Source of the DNA: Bacteroidales bacterium UBA6244
Lineage (GTDB): Bacteria > Bacteroidota > Bacteroidia > Bacteroidales > F082
NCBI GenBank assembly: GCA_002440885.1
Contig: DJVY01000121.1
Location: 258-42,827, forward strand
Direction: 5' to 3'
DNA: 42,570 nt
Made by a program: the position numbers and the translations under genes. Shown here piece after piece: positions 1-8,292 of this stretch. A model generated the notes under the pieces. It was not told where the DNA came from. It did no database searches and saw nothing but the letters and a program-made list of their open reading frames with translations. Each line of letters starts with the position of its first letter. The stretch's first letter is position 1.

Positions 1-188
1 GCAATAGTTCTTCTCCTCAGTTCCGTTTCCAGGCGGGCGATAGTTCTGCGGTTAGCCTTAATTTCGTTTGGATTCTCCAAAGGCGAAACCGCATGGTTCA
101 GCTTAATACGGGTCAGACGCTTACGCTCCTCCTCTAGTCTTTCAATAATGTCAGCAGTGCTTAACTCCTTTACGACTTCTTGTTTCAT
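1..188 (-). CDS. rpmC: 50S ribosomal protein L29 (uL29), 3' end outside window
   Basis: Partial gene; only the first 62 codons are inside the window. The ATG at 188 opens a short, highly charged protein starting MKQEVVKEL with the segment RLTRIKLNHAVSPLENPNEI followed by RRTIARLETELRRR, which is the two-helix hairpin and C-terminal signature of L29. L29 sits near the peptide exit tunnel of the large subunit and helps dock chaperones and SRP. It follows rplP by 7 nt, so it is translated from the same long ribosomal mRNA, in the usual L16-L29 order. The family is about 60-70 residues, so only a few residues and the stop should be missing. Confidence 0.95.
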   Translation of the reverse strand, partial: MKQEVVKELSTADIIERLEEERKRLTRIKLNHAVSPLENPNEIKANRRTIARLETELRRRTI

Positions 189-195
189 CTTACTA

Positions 196-621
196 TTAAT
201 TTTCTTCAGTATAATCTCTTCTAACTACAAACTTGGTGATAACGGGTAGCTTCTGGGCTGCCAGGCGCATCGCTTCTTTGGCGATATGCAAAGGCACTCC
301 TTCAGCTTCAAAGAGAATGCGACCCGGTGTTATTCTGGCCACGAAGTATTCAGGTGCCCCTTTACCTTTACCCATACGTACTTCGGCAGGCTTCTTGGTA
401 ACAGGCTTATCTGGAAAAATCCTAATCCAAATTTGTCCTTCGCGTTTCATATATCGAGTAACGGCCTGACGAGCAGCTTCTATCTGACGACCAGTTATCC
501 AAGCTTCCTGCATAGTTTTTATACCGAAACTTCCAAAAGCAAGCTCATGACCCCTTCCGGCGTTGCCCTTCATCTTACCTTTTTGCTGCTTTCTGAACTT
601 TGTTTTCTTAGGTTGTAACAT
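196..621 (-). CDS. rplP: 50S ribosomal protein L16 (uL16)
   Basis: Complete 141-residue L16, the usual bacterial length. It begins MLQPKKTKFRKQQKGKMKG and carries the basic N-terminal arm, the GRGHELAFGSFGIK segment and the ITGRQIEAARQAVTRYMKR helix that is diagnostic for the family. L16 organises the A-site and P-site tRNA region of the large subunit next to the peptidyl-transferase centre. It lies 37 nt after rpsC and 7 nt before rpmC in the S10 operon order S3-L16-L29. No oddities seen; identification is secure. Confidence 0.98.
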   Translation of the reverse strand: MLQPKKTKFRKQQKGKMKGNAGRGHELAFGSFGIKTMQEAWITGRQIEAARQAVTRYMKREGQIWIRIFPDKPVTKKPAEVRMGKGKGAPEYFVARITPGRILFEAEGVPLHIAKEAMRLAAQKLPVITKFVVRRDYTEEN

Positions 622-658
622 GCCTATCCTTCTTTAAAATATTTATAATATGCTTCTG

Positions 659-1378
659 CTACCTTCTTCTTCTTTGACGACCGGTATTATTCTTAACCGG
701 GCCTGCAGCCCTTTGAGGTGTGCCACCAACAGTAACAGGAACTAACTCAGGTTTTCCGTAAATTTCGCCTTTAAACACCCACACTTTTATTCCGATACGA
801 CCATAAGTCGTATGGGCTTCGACCATAGCATAGTCGATGTCTGCGCGTAGTGTATGCAATGGAATACGTCCCTCTTTGTATTGCTCGTTACGTGCCATTT
901 CGGCACCACCAAGACGACCAGAAATTAACACTTTGATACCTTCTGCTCCCAGGCGCATAGTTGAGGCCACCGATGTTTTAATAGCTCTGCGGAAAGAAAC
1001 CCTGCCTTCAATCTGACGTGCAATGCTTGAGGCCACGATAAAAGCATCAAGTTCAGGCCTTTTAATTTCCGAGATATTAATTTGCACTTCTTTTCCGGTG
1101 AGTTTTTTCAGCTCTTCTTTTAGCTTATCCACTTCCTGACCACCTTTGCCGATGATAATACCGGGGCGTGCTGTAAAAATGGTAACCGTAACCAGCTTAA
1201 GTGTGCGTTCAATCATAATCTTTGAGACGCCAGCTTTGGCTAGTCGGGCATTAAGATATTTTCTGATGCGGTCGTCTTCAACAAGTTTAGTAGAAAAATC
1301 CTTTCCACCATACCAGTACGAATCCCATCCTTTGATGATGCCTAATCTGAGTCCTATTGGATGTGTTTTTTGTCCCAT
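659..1378 (-). CDS. rpsC: 30S ribosomal protein S3 (uS3)
   Basis: Complete 239-residue S3. It starts MGQKTHPIGLRLGIIKGWDS, has the KH domain with the GIIIGKGGQEVDKLK loop at about residues 73-88, and the C-terminal S3 domain with GRLGGAEMARNEQYKEGRIP. The tail KNNTGRQRRRR is basic. S3 lines the mRNA entry tunnel of the small subunit and contributes to the helicase activity of the ribosome. It starts only 6 nt after the rplV stop, indicating close translational linkage. Length and motifs are normal. Confidence 0.98.
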   Translation of the reverse strand: MGQKTHPIGLRLGIIKGWDSYWYGGKDFSTKLVEDDRIRKYLNARLAKAGVSKIMIERTLKLVTVTIFTARPGIIIGKGGQEVDKLKEELKKLTGKEVQINISEIKRPELDAFIVASSIARQIEGRVSFRRAIKTSVASTMRLGAEGIKVLISGRLGGAEMARNEQYKEGRIPLHTLRADIDYAMVEAHTTYGRIGIKVWVFKGEIYGKPELVPVTVGGTPQRAAGPVKNNTGRQRRRR

Positions 1379-1384
1379 TATATT

Positions 1385-1822
1385 CTAATTATCGCTGTTT
1401 TCGGTAACATTAATTTCGTTTACTTTATCCATCCGGTTGCCAAGGATGAGTGTCACATGGTTTGATCTTTTTCTCACTCTGTGGGCACGTCCTTGCGGTG
1501 CAGGTTGAATACGTTTCAACATTCTACCGCCATCAACACTTATCTGTTTGATGAATAAGTGATTATCTTCCACGCGGCTACCTTCATTTTTAACTTCCCA
1601 GTTAGCAATAGCAGAACGCAGCAATTTATAAACACGGCCGGCGGCTTCTTTTGGTGTATGTTGAAGTACACCGAGTGCTTTTTCAACGTCCATTCCACGA
1701 ACCAGATCAGCCACAAGGCGCATTTTTCTGGGTGAGGTAGGCACATTACGCAGACGAGCTATGTAAAGTGTTTTTTGTGCTTCTTTTCTCTTTTCGGCAC
1801 TGATATGTTTTCTAGATCCCAT
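1385..1822 (-). CDS. rplV: 50S ribosomal protein L22 (uL22)
   Basis: Complete 145-residue L22. The core RNVPTSPRKMRLVADLVRGM near residues 24-44 and the hairpin segment MLKRIQPAPQGRAHRVRKRS that reaches into the exit tunnel are clear. The protein has an N-terminal extension and an acidic/polar C-terminal tail ending VNEINVTENSDN, making it longer than the roughly 110 residues of the E. coli protein. Extended L22 is common in Bacteroidota, so I do not treat this as abnormal. It is followed at 6 nt by rpsC and preceded at 11 nt by rpsS. Confidence 0.97.
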   Translation of the reverse strand: MGSRKHISAEKRKEAQKTLYIARLRNVPTSPRKMRLVADLVRGMDVEKALGVLQHTPKEAAGRVYKLLRSAIANWEVKNEGSRVEDNHLFIKQISVDGGRMLKRIQPAPQGRAHRVRKRSNHVTLILGNRMDKVNEINVTENSDN

Positions 1823-1833
1823 TACTATACACT

Positions 1834-2112
1834 TTATTTTTTACCTTTATTCTTTTTACCTGCATGGCCTCTAAACAGGCGCGTTGGTGCAAATTCACCC
1901 AACTTATGCCCTACCATATTTTCGGTGACATACACGGGGATAAACTTATTGCCATTATGCACTGCTATGGTTTGACCTACGAAGTCAGGAGAAATCATAG
2001 AAGCTCTTGACCAAGTTTTTATCACGGATTTTTTTCCGGATTCAACGTTAGCCATTACCTTTTTATCGAGTTTAACTTCGATATATGGTCCCTTTTTTAA
2101 TGATCGGCTCAT
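1834..2112 (-). CDS. rpsS: 30S ribosomal protein S19 (uS19)
   Basis: Complete 92-residue S19 with the family signature MSRSLKKGPYIEVKL at the start, WSRASMISPDFVGQTIAVHN in the middle and ENMVGHKLGEFAPTRLFRGH near the end, then a lysine-rich tail. S19 sits in the head of the small subunit and contacts the A-site finger and tRNA. It lies 26 nt after rplB and 11 nt before rplV in the standard S10 order. Length is normal for bacteria. Confidence 0.98.
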   Translation of the reverse strand: MSRSLKKGPYIEVKLDKKVMANVESGKKSVIKTWSRASMISPDFVGQTIAVHNGNKFIPVYVTENMVGHKLGEFAPTRLFRGHAGKKNKGKK

Positions 2113-2138
2113 ATTAGATTCAAATTAACGCTCAGTAA

Positions 2139-2963
2139 TTATTTCTTTCTTCTTTCAATGATATACTTGCTGGAAGCTTTTTTAGGAGCGCGGGTACGAT
2201 AGCCTTTGGCTGGTACACCGTTACGCGACCTTGGATGTCCACCCGATGCTCTTCCTTCACCACCACCCATTGGGTGATCAACAGGGTTCATGGCTACACC
2301 ACGCACTCTTGGACGACGCCCTAACCAACGGCTACGGCCGGCTTTTCCAGATTTCTCGAGACCGTGGTCCACGTTCGACACCATCCCTACGGTAGCTTTA
2401 CAAGTTTGGAGGATCATGCGGGTTTCCCCTGACGGCAGCTTAATGATAGCAAACTTACCATCACGAGTCATCAACTGAGCGTACGATCCGGCACTACGAG
2501 CCATTTTAGCTCCCTGACCCGGACGTAACTCGATGTTGTGAATTACCGTTCCGAAAGGAATCTCGCTTAAATACAGCGTATTGCCCAAATCAGGCGAAAT
2601 GCCTTTTCCACTCAGGATTTCTTGTCCTACTTTTAAGCCGTGAGGAGCCACGATATAGCGTTTTTCGCCATCAACATAGTTAATCAACGCAATCCGAGCC
2701 GTGCGGTTTGGATCGTATTCGATGGTTTTAACAATGCCGGGGATTCCTTCTTTATCACGTTTAAAGTCGATAAAACGAAACTTCTGTTTGTGGCCACCCC
2801 CTACATTGCGGATGGTCATCTTACCTTTGTTATCTCGTCCTCCGGTGCTCAATTTTCCCACCACCAAAGCTTTTTCAGGTTTGGTAGCGGTGATGTCGTC
2901 AAAAGCGCTAATCACTTTGAAGCGCTGACCTGGTGTCGTTGGTTTATATTTTTTCAGAGCCAT
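2139..2963 (-). CDS. rplB: 50S ribosomal protein L2 (uL2)
   Basis: Complete 274-residue L2, one of the most conserved large-subunit proteins, needed for subunit joining and peptidyl-transferase activity. Motifs seen include the N-terminal KKYKPTTPGQRFKV, an OB-fold with RIALINYVDGEKRYIVAPHG, and the C-terminal RGVAMNPVDHPMGGGEGRAS. In that last motif the second histidine of the common HPHGGG pattern is methionine; I believe this is usual in this phylum and not a defect. The gene starts 5 nt after the rplW stop and precedes rpsS. Confidence 0.98.
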   Translation of the reverse strand: MALKKYKPTTPGQRFKVISAFDDITATKPEKALVVGKLSTGGRDNKGKMTIRNVGGGHKQKFRFIDFKRDKEGIPGIVKTIEYDPNRTARIALINYVDGEKRYIVAPHGLKVGQEILSGKGISPDLGNTLYLSEIPFGTVIHNIELRPGQGAKMARSAGSYAQLMTRDGKFAIIKLPSGETRMILQTCKATVGMVSNVDHGLEKSGKAGRSRWLGRRPRVRGVAMNPVDHPMGGGEGRASGGHPRSRNGVPAKGYRTRAPKKASSKYIIERRKK

Positions 2964-2968
2964 TATTT

Positions 2969-3259
2969 CTAAATGTTGCTAAAAAAATCAATTGTTTCAC
3001 CTTCTGCTAAAGTAACGATAGCTTTTTTGAAGGCCTTTGTCTTACCGGAAATTACGCCTGATTTTGTAAAACGTGATTTCCTTTTTCCTGAGTAATTCAT
3101 GGTGTTTACAGAAAGTACCTGTACACCGTAGAGGGTTTGTACTTCGTGCTGAATTTGTAATTTGTTAGCACGGGGGTCTACAAGAAAGCCAAACTGCTTG
3201 AGTTTTTCGCCCTGACCCGTCATTTTTTCTGTAATTACCGGTTTAAATATTACGCCCAT
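2969..3259 (-). CDS. rplW: 50S ribosomal protein L23 (uL23)
   Basis: Complete 96-residue L23. It opens MGVIFKPVITEKMTGQGEKL, the conserved helix-1 entry of the family, and includes FLVDPRANKLQIQHEVQTLY and a basic loop GKRKSRFTKSG. L23 forms the main docking site at the tunnel exit for trigger factor and SRP. It lies 8 nt after rplD and 5 nt before rplB. Length is normal. Confidence 0.97.
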   Translation of the reverse strand: MGVIFKPVITEKMTGQGEKLKQFGFLVDPRANKLQIQHEVQTLYGVQVLSVNTMNYSGKRKSRFTKSGVISGKTKAFKKAIVTLAEGETIDFFSNI

Positions 3260-3267
3260 CTCTTTAA

Positions 3268-3903
3268 TTATTTAATATTCGCGAATACTTCAACGATGGT
3301 TTTCACTGCACTTTCAACAATAATAATCTTCTTCGAATTAAGCACCTCGTAAGTATTTAAACCTTCGGGGCGTAACACCTTTGAATTAGGGAGATTACGT
3401 GATGACAAGTAGATATTCTCGTCGGCTTTGTTGATAACCAGCAATGAGGTTTTATTTCCCAAACCCAGGTTGTTGAGAATTTTCCTGAATTCTTTCGTCT
3501 TTGGTGTTTCCAGAGTAAAGTCCTCCAGCACCATAATATTATTGTCTTTGGCCATATAGGTCAAGGCTGACTTCCGGGCTAACCGTTTAACCTTTTTATT
3601 CAACTTAAAACCATAGTACCGTGGGTGTGGACCGAATACTCTTCCACCACCGCGGAAAACCGGACTTTTAATTCCGCCGGCACGTGCGGTACCTGTTCCC
3701 TTTTGGCGTTTAATTTTGCGGGTACTCCCCGTAACATCGCTTTTCTCTTTAGAATCGTGTGTGCCCTGACGCTGGTTTGCCAGATACTGTTTGGTATCCA
3801 AATAAATGGCATGGTCGTTAGGTTCAATTCCAAAGATGGAATCATCCAGTACAATCTTTCTGTCTGTAGCTTCTCCGCTGATCTTATGAACAACTAACTC
3901 CAT
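3268..3903 (-). CDS. rplD: 50S ribosomal protein L4 (uL4)
   Basis: Complete 211-residue L4. The tunnel-lining loop KIKRQKGTGTARAGGIKSPV at roughly residues 64-83 and the following GGGRVFGPHPRYYGFKLNKK are classic. L4 binds 23S rRNA domain I and in Escherichia coli also regulates the S10 operon; whether it does so here cannot be judged. The ATG at 3903 lies inside the end of rplC, whose stop is at 3894, giving a 10-nt overlap and probably translational coupling of L3 and L4. Confidence 0.98.
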   Translation of the reverse strand: MELVVHKISGEATDRKIVLDDSIFGIEPNDHAIYLDTKQYLANQRQGTHDSKEKSDVTGSTRKIKRQKGTGTARAGGIKSPVFRGGGRVFGPHPRYYGFKLNKKVKRLARKSALTYMAKDNNIMVLEDFTLETPKTKEFRKILNNLGLGNKTSLLVINKADENIYLSSRNLPNSKVLRPEGLNTYEVLNSKKIIIVESAVKTIVEVFANIK

Positions 3904-4517
3904 CTCTCTAATTTTACATATGAATTATTCGGACCGGGAACCGCTCCTTTTACTACTACAAGATTCTTCTCAGGAATAATTTTCATTACCTGAAGGTTGA
4001 TCAATTTAACCCTTTTTCCTCCCATGCGTCCAGCCATGCGCATTCCTTTAAATACGCGTGATGGCCATGAAGAAGCACCTAAGGAACCCGGGGCTCTTAA
4101 TCTGTTGTGCTGTCCGTGTGTGGCATCGCCTACACCAGAAAAACCATGACGTTTTACAACACCCTGAAATCCCTTACCTTTGGAAGTACCGACCACGTCG
4201 ATATATTCGCCTTCTTTAAACACGTCTACTGTGAGAATATCACCAAATTGTTTCCGTTCTTCAAAACGGGTAAACTCAGCAATAAAACGTTTAGGGGCGG
4301 CATTTGCTTTTGCAAAATGACCTTGCAAAGCTTTTGTGGTGTGTTTTTCCTTCTTATCGTCGAAGGCCAGTTGGATGGCATCATAACCATCAACCTCTTT
4401 GCTTCGAATCTGGGTTACAACACACGGACCTGCTTCGATAACGGTACAGGGAATATTTTTCCCGTTAGCGTCATAAATGGAGGTCATCCCTATTTTCTTT
4501 CCTAATAATCCTGACAT
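3894..4517 (-). CDS. rplC: 50S ribosomal protein L3 (uL3)
   Basis: Complete 207-residue L3. It begins MSGLLGKKIGMTSIYDANGK and carries the extended-loop signature GKGFQGVVKRHGFSGVGDAT followed by PGSLGASSWPSRVFKG and RMAGRMGGKRV. L3 is an early assembly protein whose loop reaches toward the peptidyl-transferase centre. It follows rpsJ by 27 nt and overlaps rplD by 10 nt. Length and motifs are normal. Confidence 0.98.
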   Translation of the reverse strand: MSGLLGKKIGMTSIYDANGKNIPCTVIEAGPCVVTQIRSKEVDGYDAIQLAFDDKKEKHTTKALQGHFAKANAAPKRFIAEFTRFEERKQFGDILTVDVFKEGEYIDVVGTSKGKGFQGVVKRHGFSGVGDATHGQHNRLRAPGSLGASSWPSRVFKGMRMAGRMGGKRVKLINLQVMKIIPEKNLVVVKGAVPGPNNSYVKLERWS

Positions 4518-4544
4518 TGTTACAAATCTTTATACCGTGAATCG

Positions 4545-4850
4545 TTATACCTTGATCTCTACCTCAACTCCACTTGGCAACTCCAGCTTCATAAGAGAGT
4601 CGATGGTTTTTGATGAGGAGTTGTAAACATCCATTAATCTCTTAAAAGTGCTCAGCTCGAACTGCTCTCTTGACTTTTTGTTAACGAAGGTGGAACGGTT
4701 AACAGTGAATACCTTCTTATGTGTCGGTAATGGGATAGGGCCGCTAACCACGGCTCCGGTTGATTTTACCGCCTTTACGATTTTCTCAGCTGATTTATCA
4801 ACCAAGTTATGATCGTACGATTTGAGTTTTATTCTAATTCTCTGGCTCAC
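4545..4850 (-). CDS. rpsJ: 30S ribosomal protein S10 (uS10)
   Basis: Complete 101-residue S10, starting MSQRIRIKLKSYDHNLVD and containing VSGPIPLPTHKKVFTVNRST and the SREQFELSTFKRLMDVYNSS segment of the family. S10 is a head protein of the small subunit and, as NusE, also takes part in antitermination complexes. It follows fusA by 11 nt with no tuf gene in between, so the str and S10 clusters are joined directly here; elongation factor Tu must be encoded elsewhere. Confidence 0.98.
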   Translation of the reverse strand: MSQRIRIKLKSYDHNLVDKSAEKIVKAVKSTGAVVSGPIPLPTHKKVFTVNRSTFVNKKSREQFELSTFKRLMDVYNSSSKTIDSLMKLELPSGVEVEIKV

Positions 4851-4861
4851 TTTTTATAGTT

Positions 4862-6976
4862 TTAGCTAATTATTCCTTTTATTTTCTTTACAACTTCCTC
4901 CGAAATGCTATCCGGGGTTTGTTTATAACTATCAAATTCCATTGTGGAGGTAGCACGTCCTGAAGATAAAGTACGCAACGAAGTAACGTATCCGAACATC
5001 TCCGACAAAGGCACTTTTGCTCTGATAACCTGAACACCCATTTTGGCAGATACATCTTCAAGTAAGGCACGCCGTTTGTTTAAATCGCCGGTAACATCAC
5101 CGAGGTTGGCATCAGGGGTAATCACTTCCACTTTCATGATGGGCTCAAGCAACACCGATTTGGCTTTTCTGGCTGCTGCCTTGAAACCAAGCTTCGCTGC
5201 CATTTCAAAAGATAACTGATCTGAGTCAACCGGATGGAATGATCCATCAAGAAGTCGAATCTTCATGCTGTCGACAGCAAAACCAGCCAAAACACCATTT
5301 TGCATCGCCAACTCAAAACCTTTCCTGATAGAAGGTATGTATTCACGAGGAATATTACCACCTTTTACTTCATCCAAAAACTGCAACCCAATAACACCGT
5401 CATCAGCCGGACTTAATTCGAATTGAATATCAGCGAACTTACCACGACCCCCGGTCTGTTTTTTGTACACCTCTTTATGTGTAGCAGAACCAATAATAGC
5501 CTCTTTATAAGAAACCTGTGGGTTACCGATATTACACTCAACATTAAATTCACGACGCATGCGGTCAATCAGAATCTCGAGGTGCAGTTCGCCCATACCT
5601 GAAATGATGGTTTGTCCGGAATCCTGATCAGTATATACTTTGAAAGTAGGATCTTCTTCGGCTAATTTGGCCAAAGCCATCGACATTTTATCAATGTCCT
5701 TCTGAGTTTTTGGTTCTATAGCTACGCTAATAACAGGCTCTGGGAAAGTCATTGACTCAAGAATCAGCGGATATTTCTCATCCGTAAGCGTATCCCCAGT
5801 ATGGATGCTTTTAAACCCTACTGCTGCACCAATATCACCTGCCTCAATCTTATCCATTGGCTCTTGCTTGTTGGCGTGCATCTGCATGATACGGCTAATG
5901 CGTTCTTTTTTTCCTGTTGAAGCGTTGTAGACATAAGAACCGGCGCTGAGTGTGCCCGAGTAAACCCGGAAAAAGCACAACCGGCCTACATAGGGATCAG
6001 TTGCAATTTTAAATGCCAACGCTGAGAACTTATCGTTAGGATCGGGATATCTTAATTCTTCCTTTTCTGTGTTGGGGTTAATTCCTTTTACGGCCTCAAC
6101 ATCCATTGGACTAGGCAGAAACTCGATGATTGCGTTCAAAAGCATTTGTACACCCTTGTTCTTAAAGGCTGAACCACACATAACTGGTGTGATCCGCATT
6201 TCGAGTGTAGCGTTGCGAATGGCCTCAATCATTTCCATTTCAGTAATTGAATGGGGGTCGTCTAAAAATTTTTGAAGCAGTTCATCACTTTCTTCGGCAA
6301 CACCTTCGATAAGGCGCATACGGTAGTCATAAACGACATCCTCTAAATCCTTTGGAATCCGAATTTCAACGATCTTAGTTCCATTGTTCTCTTCTTCCCA
6401 GATAAAAGCTTTGTCTTTAACCAAGTCAACAACACCAACAAAATCTTCTTCAGCTCCAATGGGCACTTGAATTGGCACAGCATTAGCTCCCAGACGTGAT
6501 TTTATTTGCTCTACAACAGAGAAAAAGTCTGCACCGTTTCGATCCATTTTGTTTACAAAACTGATGCGGGGAACTTTGTATTTATCAGCCTGTCTCCAAA
6601 CTGTCTCAGATTGAGGTTCAACACCGCCAACCGCACAGAAAAGAGCCACAGCACCGTCTAAAACACGCAATGACCTCTCAACCTCGACAGTAAAATCGAC
6701 GTGACCGGGAGTGTCAATGATGTTTATTTTGTGTTTTTTATTAAATAATTCCCAATATACTGTGGTTGCAGCCGAAGTGATGGTTATACCCCGCTCCTGC
6801 TCCTGAACCATCCAGTCCATGGTAGCACCGCCCTCGTGCACTTCGCCCATTTTATAATTACGGCCTGTATAATACAGTATACGCTCGGTAGTTGTGGTCT
6901 TACCGGCGTCGATGTGCGCCATAATCCCAATGTTTCGGGTGAAGTTTAATTTGCTATTTTTATCTCGGACTGACAT
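4862..6976 (-). CDS. fusA: elongation factor G (translocation GTPase)
   Basis: Complete 704-residue EF-G, which drives translocation of tRNA and mRNA using GTP and, with RRF, ribosome recycling. GTPase motifs are intact: G1 AHIDAGKTT at about residues 20-28, switch I RGITITSAATT, G3 DTPGH at 88-92 and G4 NKMD at 142-145. Domains II to V follow, including GQTIISGMGELHLEI and the domain IV segment YKKQTGGRGKFADI. Length matches canonical bacterial EF-G1. It sits 25 nt downstream of rpsG and 11 nt upstream of rpsJ in the str operon arrangement. Confidence 0.98.
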   Translation of the reverse strand: MSVRDKNSKLNFTRNIGIMAHIDAGKTTTTERILYYTGRNYKMGEVHEGGATMDWMVQEQERGITITSAATTVYWELFNKKHKINIIDTPGHVDFTVEVERSLRVLDGAVALFCAVGGVEPQSETVWRQADKYKVPRISFVNKMDRNGADFFSVVEQIKSRLGANAVPIQVPIGAEEDFVGVVDLVKDKAFIWEEENNGTKIVEIRIPKDLEDVVYDYRMRLIEGVAEESDELLQKFLDDPHSITEMEMIEAIRNATLEMRITPVMCGSAFKNKGVQMLLNAIIEFLPSPMDVEAVKGINPNTEKEELRYPDPNDKFSALAFKIATDPYVGRLCFFRVYSGTLSAGSYVYNASTGKKERISRIMQMHANKQEPMDKIEAGDIGAAVGFKSIHTGDTLTDEKYPLILESMTFPEPVISVAIEPKTQKDIDKMSMALAKLAEEDPTFKVYTDQDSGQTIISGMGELHLEILIDRMRREFNVECNIGNPQVSYKEAIIGSATHKEVYKKQTGGRGKFADIQFELSPADDGVIGLQFLDEVKGGNIPREYIPSIRKGFELAMQNGVLAGFAVDSMKIRLLDGSFHPVDSDQLSFEMAAKLGFKAAARKAKSVLLEPIMKVEVITPDANLGDVTGDLNKRRALLEDVSAKMGVQVIRAKVPLSEMFGYVTSLRTLSSGRATSTMEFDSYKQTPDSISEEVVKKIKGIIS

Positions 6977-7001
6977 TAATTTGCTTATCTATGGTTGTTT
7001 T

Positions 7002-7469
7002 TTAAAACCTGAAATGTGAGAAAGCCTTGTTGGCTTCTGCCATACGGTGTGTGTCTTCTTTACGTTTAAAAGCAGATCCTTCTTCTTTATAGGCAGCCAT
7101 GATTTCGCCGGCCAGTTTTTGCCCCATGGTTTTCTCATGACGTTTACGTGAGAAATTAATGAGGTTTTTCATGCCAATCGACATTTTGCGTCCGGCACGA
7201 ATTTCAGAAGGAATCTGGAAGGTAGCACCACCAATACGGCGGCTGCGCACTTCAACAGAAGGTGTTACGTTAGCCAGGGCTTTTTTCCAGACTTCTACGG
7301 GATCTTCTTTCGAACGCTCGGCAACAATGTCCATAGCTTCGTAGAAAATCCTGTAAGCTGTACTTTTCTTTCCCGCATACATAATATTGTTTACAAATTT
7401 TGTAACCAATTCATCACCGAACTTAGGATCGGGAAGGGTGATTCGTATTTTTGGTTTTGCTTTCCTCAT
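7002..7469 (-). CDS. rpsG: 30S ribosomal protein S7 (uS7)
   Basis: Complete 155-residue S7, the primary 16S rRNA binder of the head domain. It begins MRKAKPKIRITLPDPKFGDE and has FVNNIMYAGKKSTAYRIFYE, VEVRSRRIGGATFQIP and KRKEDTHRMAEANKAFSHFR. It lies 26 nt after rpsL and 25 nt before fusA. In Escherichia coli S7 represses its own operon by binding the rpsL-rpsG spacer; here that spacer is too short for the same arrangement, so any autoregulation would have to act elsewhere, for example on the leader at 7874-8133. Confidence 0.98.
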   Translation of the reverse strand: MRKAKPKIRITLPDPKFGDELVTKFVNNIMYAGKKSTAYRIFYEAMDIVAERSKEDPVEVWKKALANVTPSVEVRSRRIGGATFQIPSEIRAGRKMSIGMKNLINFSRKRHEKTMGQKLAGEIMAAYKEEGSAFKRKEDTHRMAEANKAFSHFRF

Positions 7470-7495
7470 CTGATCAAGCTTATACTATTAGTACT

Positions 7496-7873
7496 TTATT
7501 TTTTCTTAGGACGTTTGGTTCCGTATTTTGAACGACGCTGGGTTCTTCCATCCACCCCTGAGGTATCAAGAGCACCACGAATGATGTGATAACGAACGCC
7601 AGGAAGGTCTTTAACACGACCACCACGAATCATAACAATGGAGTGCTCCTGCAAATTGTGACCCTCTCCCGGAATATAGGCATTCACCTCTTTTCCGTTG
7701 GTGAGCCTAACCCTGGCAACTTTTCGCATGGCCGAGTTAGGTTTTTTTGGCGTAGTAGTGTAAACTCTAACACAGACACCACGACGCTGCGGACATGAAT
7801 CAAGAGCCGGAGACTTACTCTTATCGATAAGCTTCTCGCGCCCTTTTCTTACTAATTGTTGTATTGTCGGCAT
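7496..7873 (-). CDS. rpsL: 30S ribosomal protein S12 (uS12), first gene of the ribosomal cluster
   Basis: 125-residue S12, the decoding-centre protein in which streptomycin resistance arises. It starts MPTIQQLVRKGREKL and has VYTTTPKKPNSAMRKVARV and GEGHNLQEHSIVMIRGGRVK, with the wild-type lysine in TPKKPNS. I chose the ATG at 7873: the frame stays open to an ATG at 7936, but those 21 extra residues are not part of S12 and overlap the promoter box at 7920-7927. The gene heads a co-oriented run of 13 ribosomal/EF-G genes with spacers of at most 37 nt and one overlap. Confidence 0.97.
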   Translation of the reverse strand: MPTIQQLVRKGREKLIDKSKSPALDSCPQRRGVCVRVYTTTPKKPNSAMRKVARVRLTNGKEVNAYIPGEGHNLQEHSIVMIRGGRVKDLPGVRYHIIRGALDTSGVDGRTQRRSKYGTKRPKKK

Positions 7874-8133
7874 ATTAACGTTTATTATTAACCTTTTGTG
7901 CTCAAAAATTTTGGAGGCGCAAAAGTATAAAATCATTTTATACGAACCTCAATTTATTTAAAATAATCTTAGGAATAGGACAAGGTGGGAATACCAGCAG
8001 TTTTTAAAACTTTGCAACAATCTGTTAATCTTTACTTTAACCACCAGATTGAGCCGGAAACCTATATCGTTTTACCTTGTCAGGTTCCTTTAACTATATC
8101 TGTTTCAGTTACTTTAAACTTAATATCTGAAAC
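7874..8133 (-). other. structured untranslated leader or small RNA upstream of rpsL
   Basis: About 260 nt without a credible coding frame, transcribed leftward if the promoter at 8140-8169 is active. Two stem-loops stand out on the minus strand. GTTTCAG (8133-8127) pairs perfectly with CTGAAAC further on, around an 18-nt loop. GGAACCT later pairs with AGGTTTCC with a single bulge. The proximal promoter lies in the same interval. No intrinsic terminator with a T-run is obvious before rpsL, which favours a long leader over an independent RNA, but I cannot decide between them. Confidence 0.45.
7920..7952 (-). promoter_or_regulatory. proximal promoter of the rpsL operon
   Basis: Reading the minus strand, TTG (7952-7950) is followed after 22 nt by TACTTTTG (7927-7920), matching the Bacteroidota primary sigma pattern TTTG/TTG then TAnnTTTG. 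Transcription should begin near 7913, giving a leader of about 40 nt before the S12 ATG. The position also excludes the longer S12 start. Confidence 0.7.
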
Positions 8134-8139
8134 GGGCTG

Positions 8140-8169
8140 CAAAGATAGTACTATTTTTATTACCCACAA
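8140..8169 (-). promoter_or_regulatory. distal promoter upstream of the rpsL leader
   Basis: Minus strand TTG (8169-8167), 19-nt spacer, TATCTTTG (8147-8140), an almost ideal TAnnTTTG promoter. Transcription is expected near 8133 and would run through 7874-8133 toward rpsL. No gene on the minus strand lies between, so it either gives rpsL a long leader or makes a separate small RNA. Confidence 0.7.
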
Positions 8170-8271
8170 CTTTTTCAACAAAATATTTTTGATAAATTTT
8201 TCTATTGATAAAAATAACGTCAATCGGCATTACTTCCTTCCATCGATTACTGATGTCATGATCGAAAAACG

Positions 8272-8279
8272 TACTTTTG
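8272..8279 (+). promoter_or_regulatory. -7 box upstream of pcrA
   Basis: TACTTTTG fits TAnnTTTG. There is no TTG at the right distance upstream, so the -33 element is weak or absent. A start near 8286 would leave only a short leader before the helicase start codon at 8293 or 8302. Confidence 0.5.
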
Positions 8280-8292
8280 CCGATCAACTAAA

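Noticed and set aside
4107..4505. 132-codon plus-strand frame inside rplC
   Set aside because: Antisense to L3; its composition mirrors the ribosomal gene.
7874..7936. Longer S12 start at 7936
   Set aside because: The 21 extra residues are absent from the S12 family and overlap the promoter.
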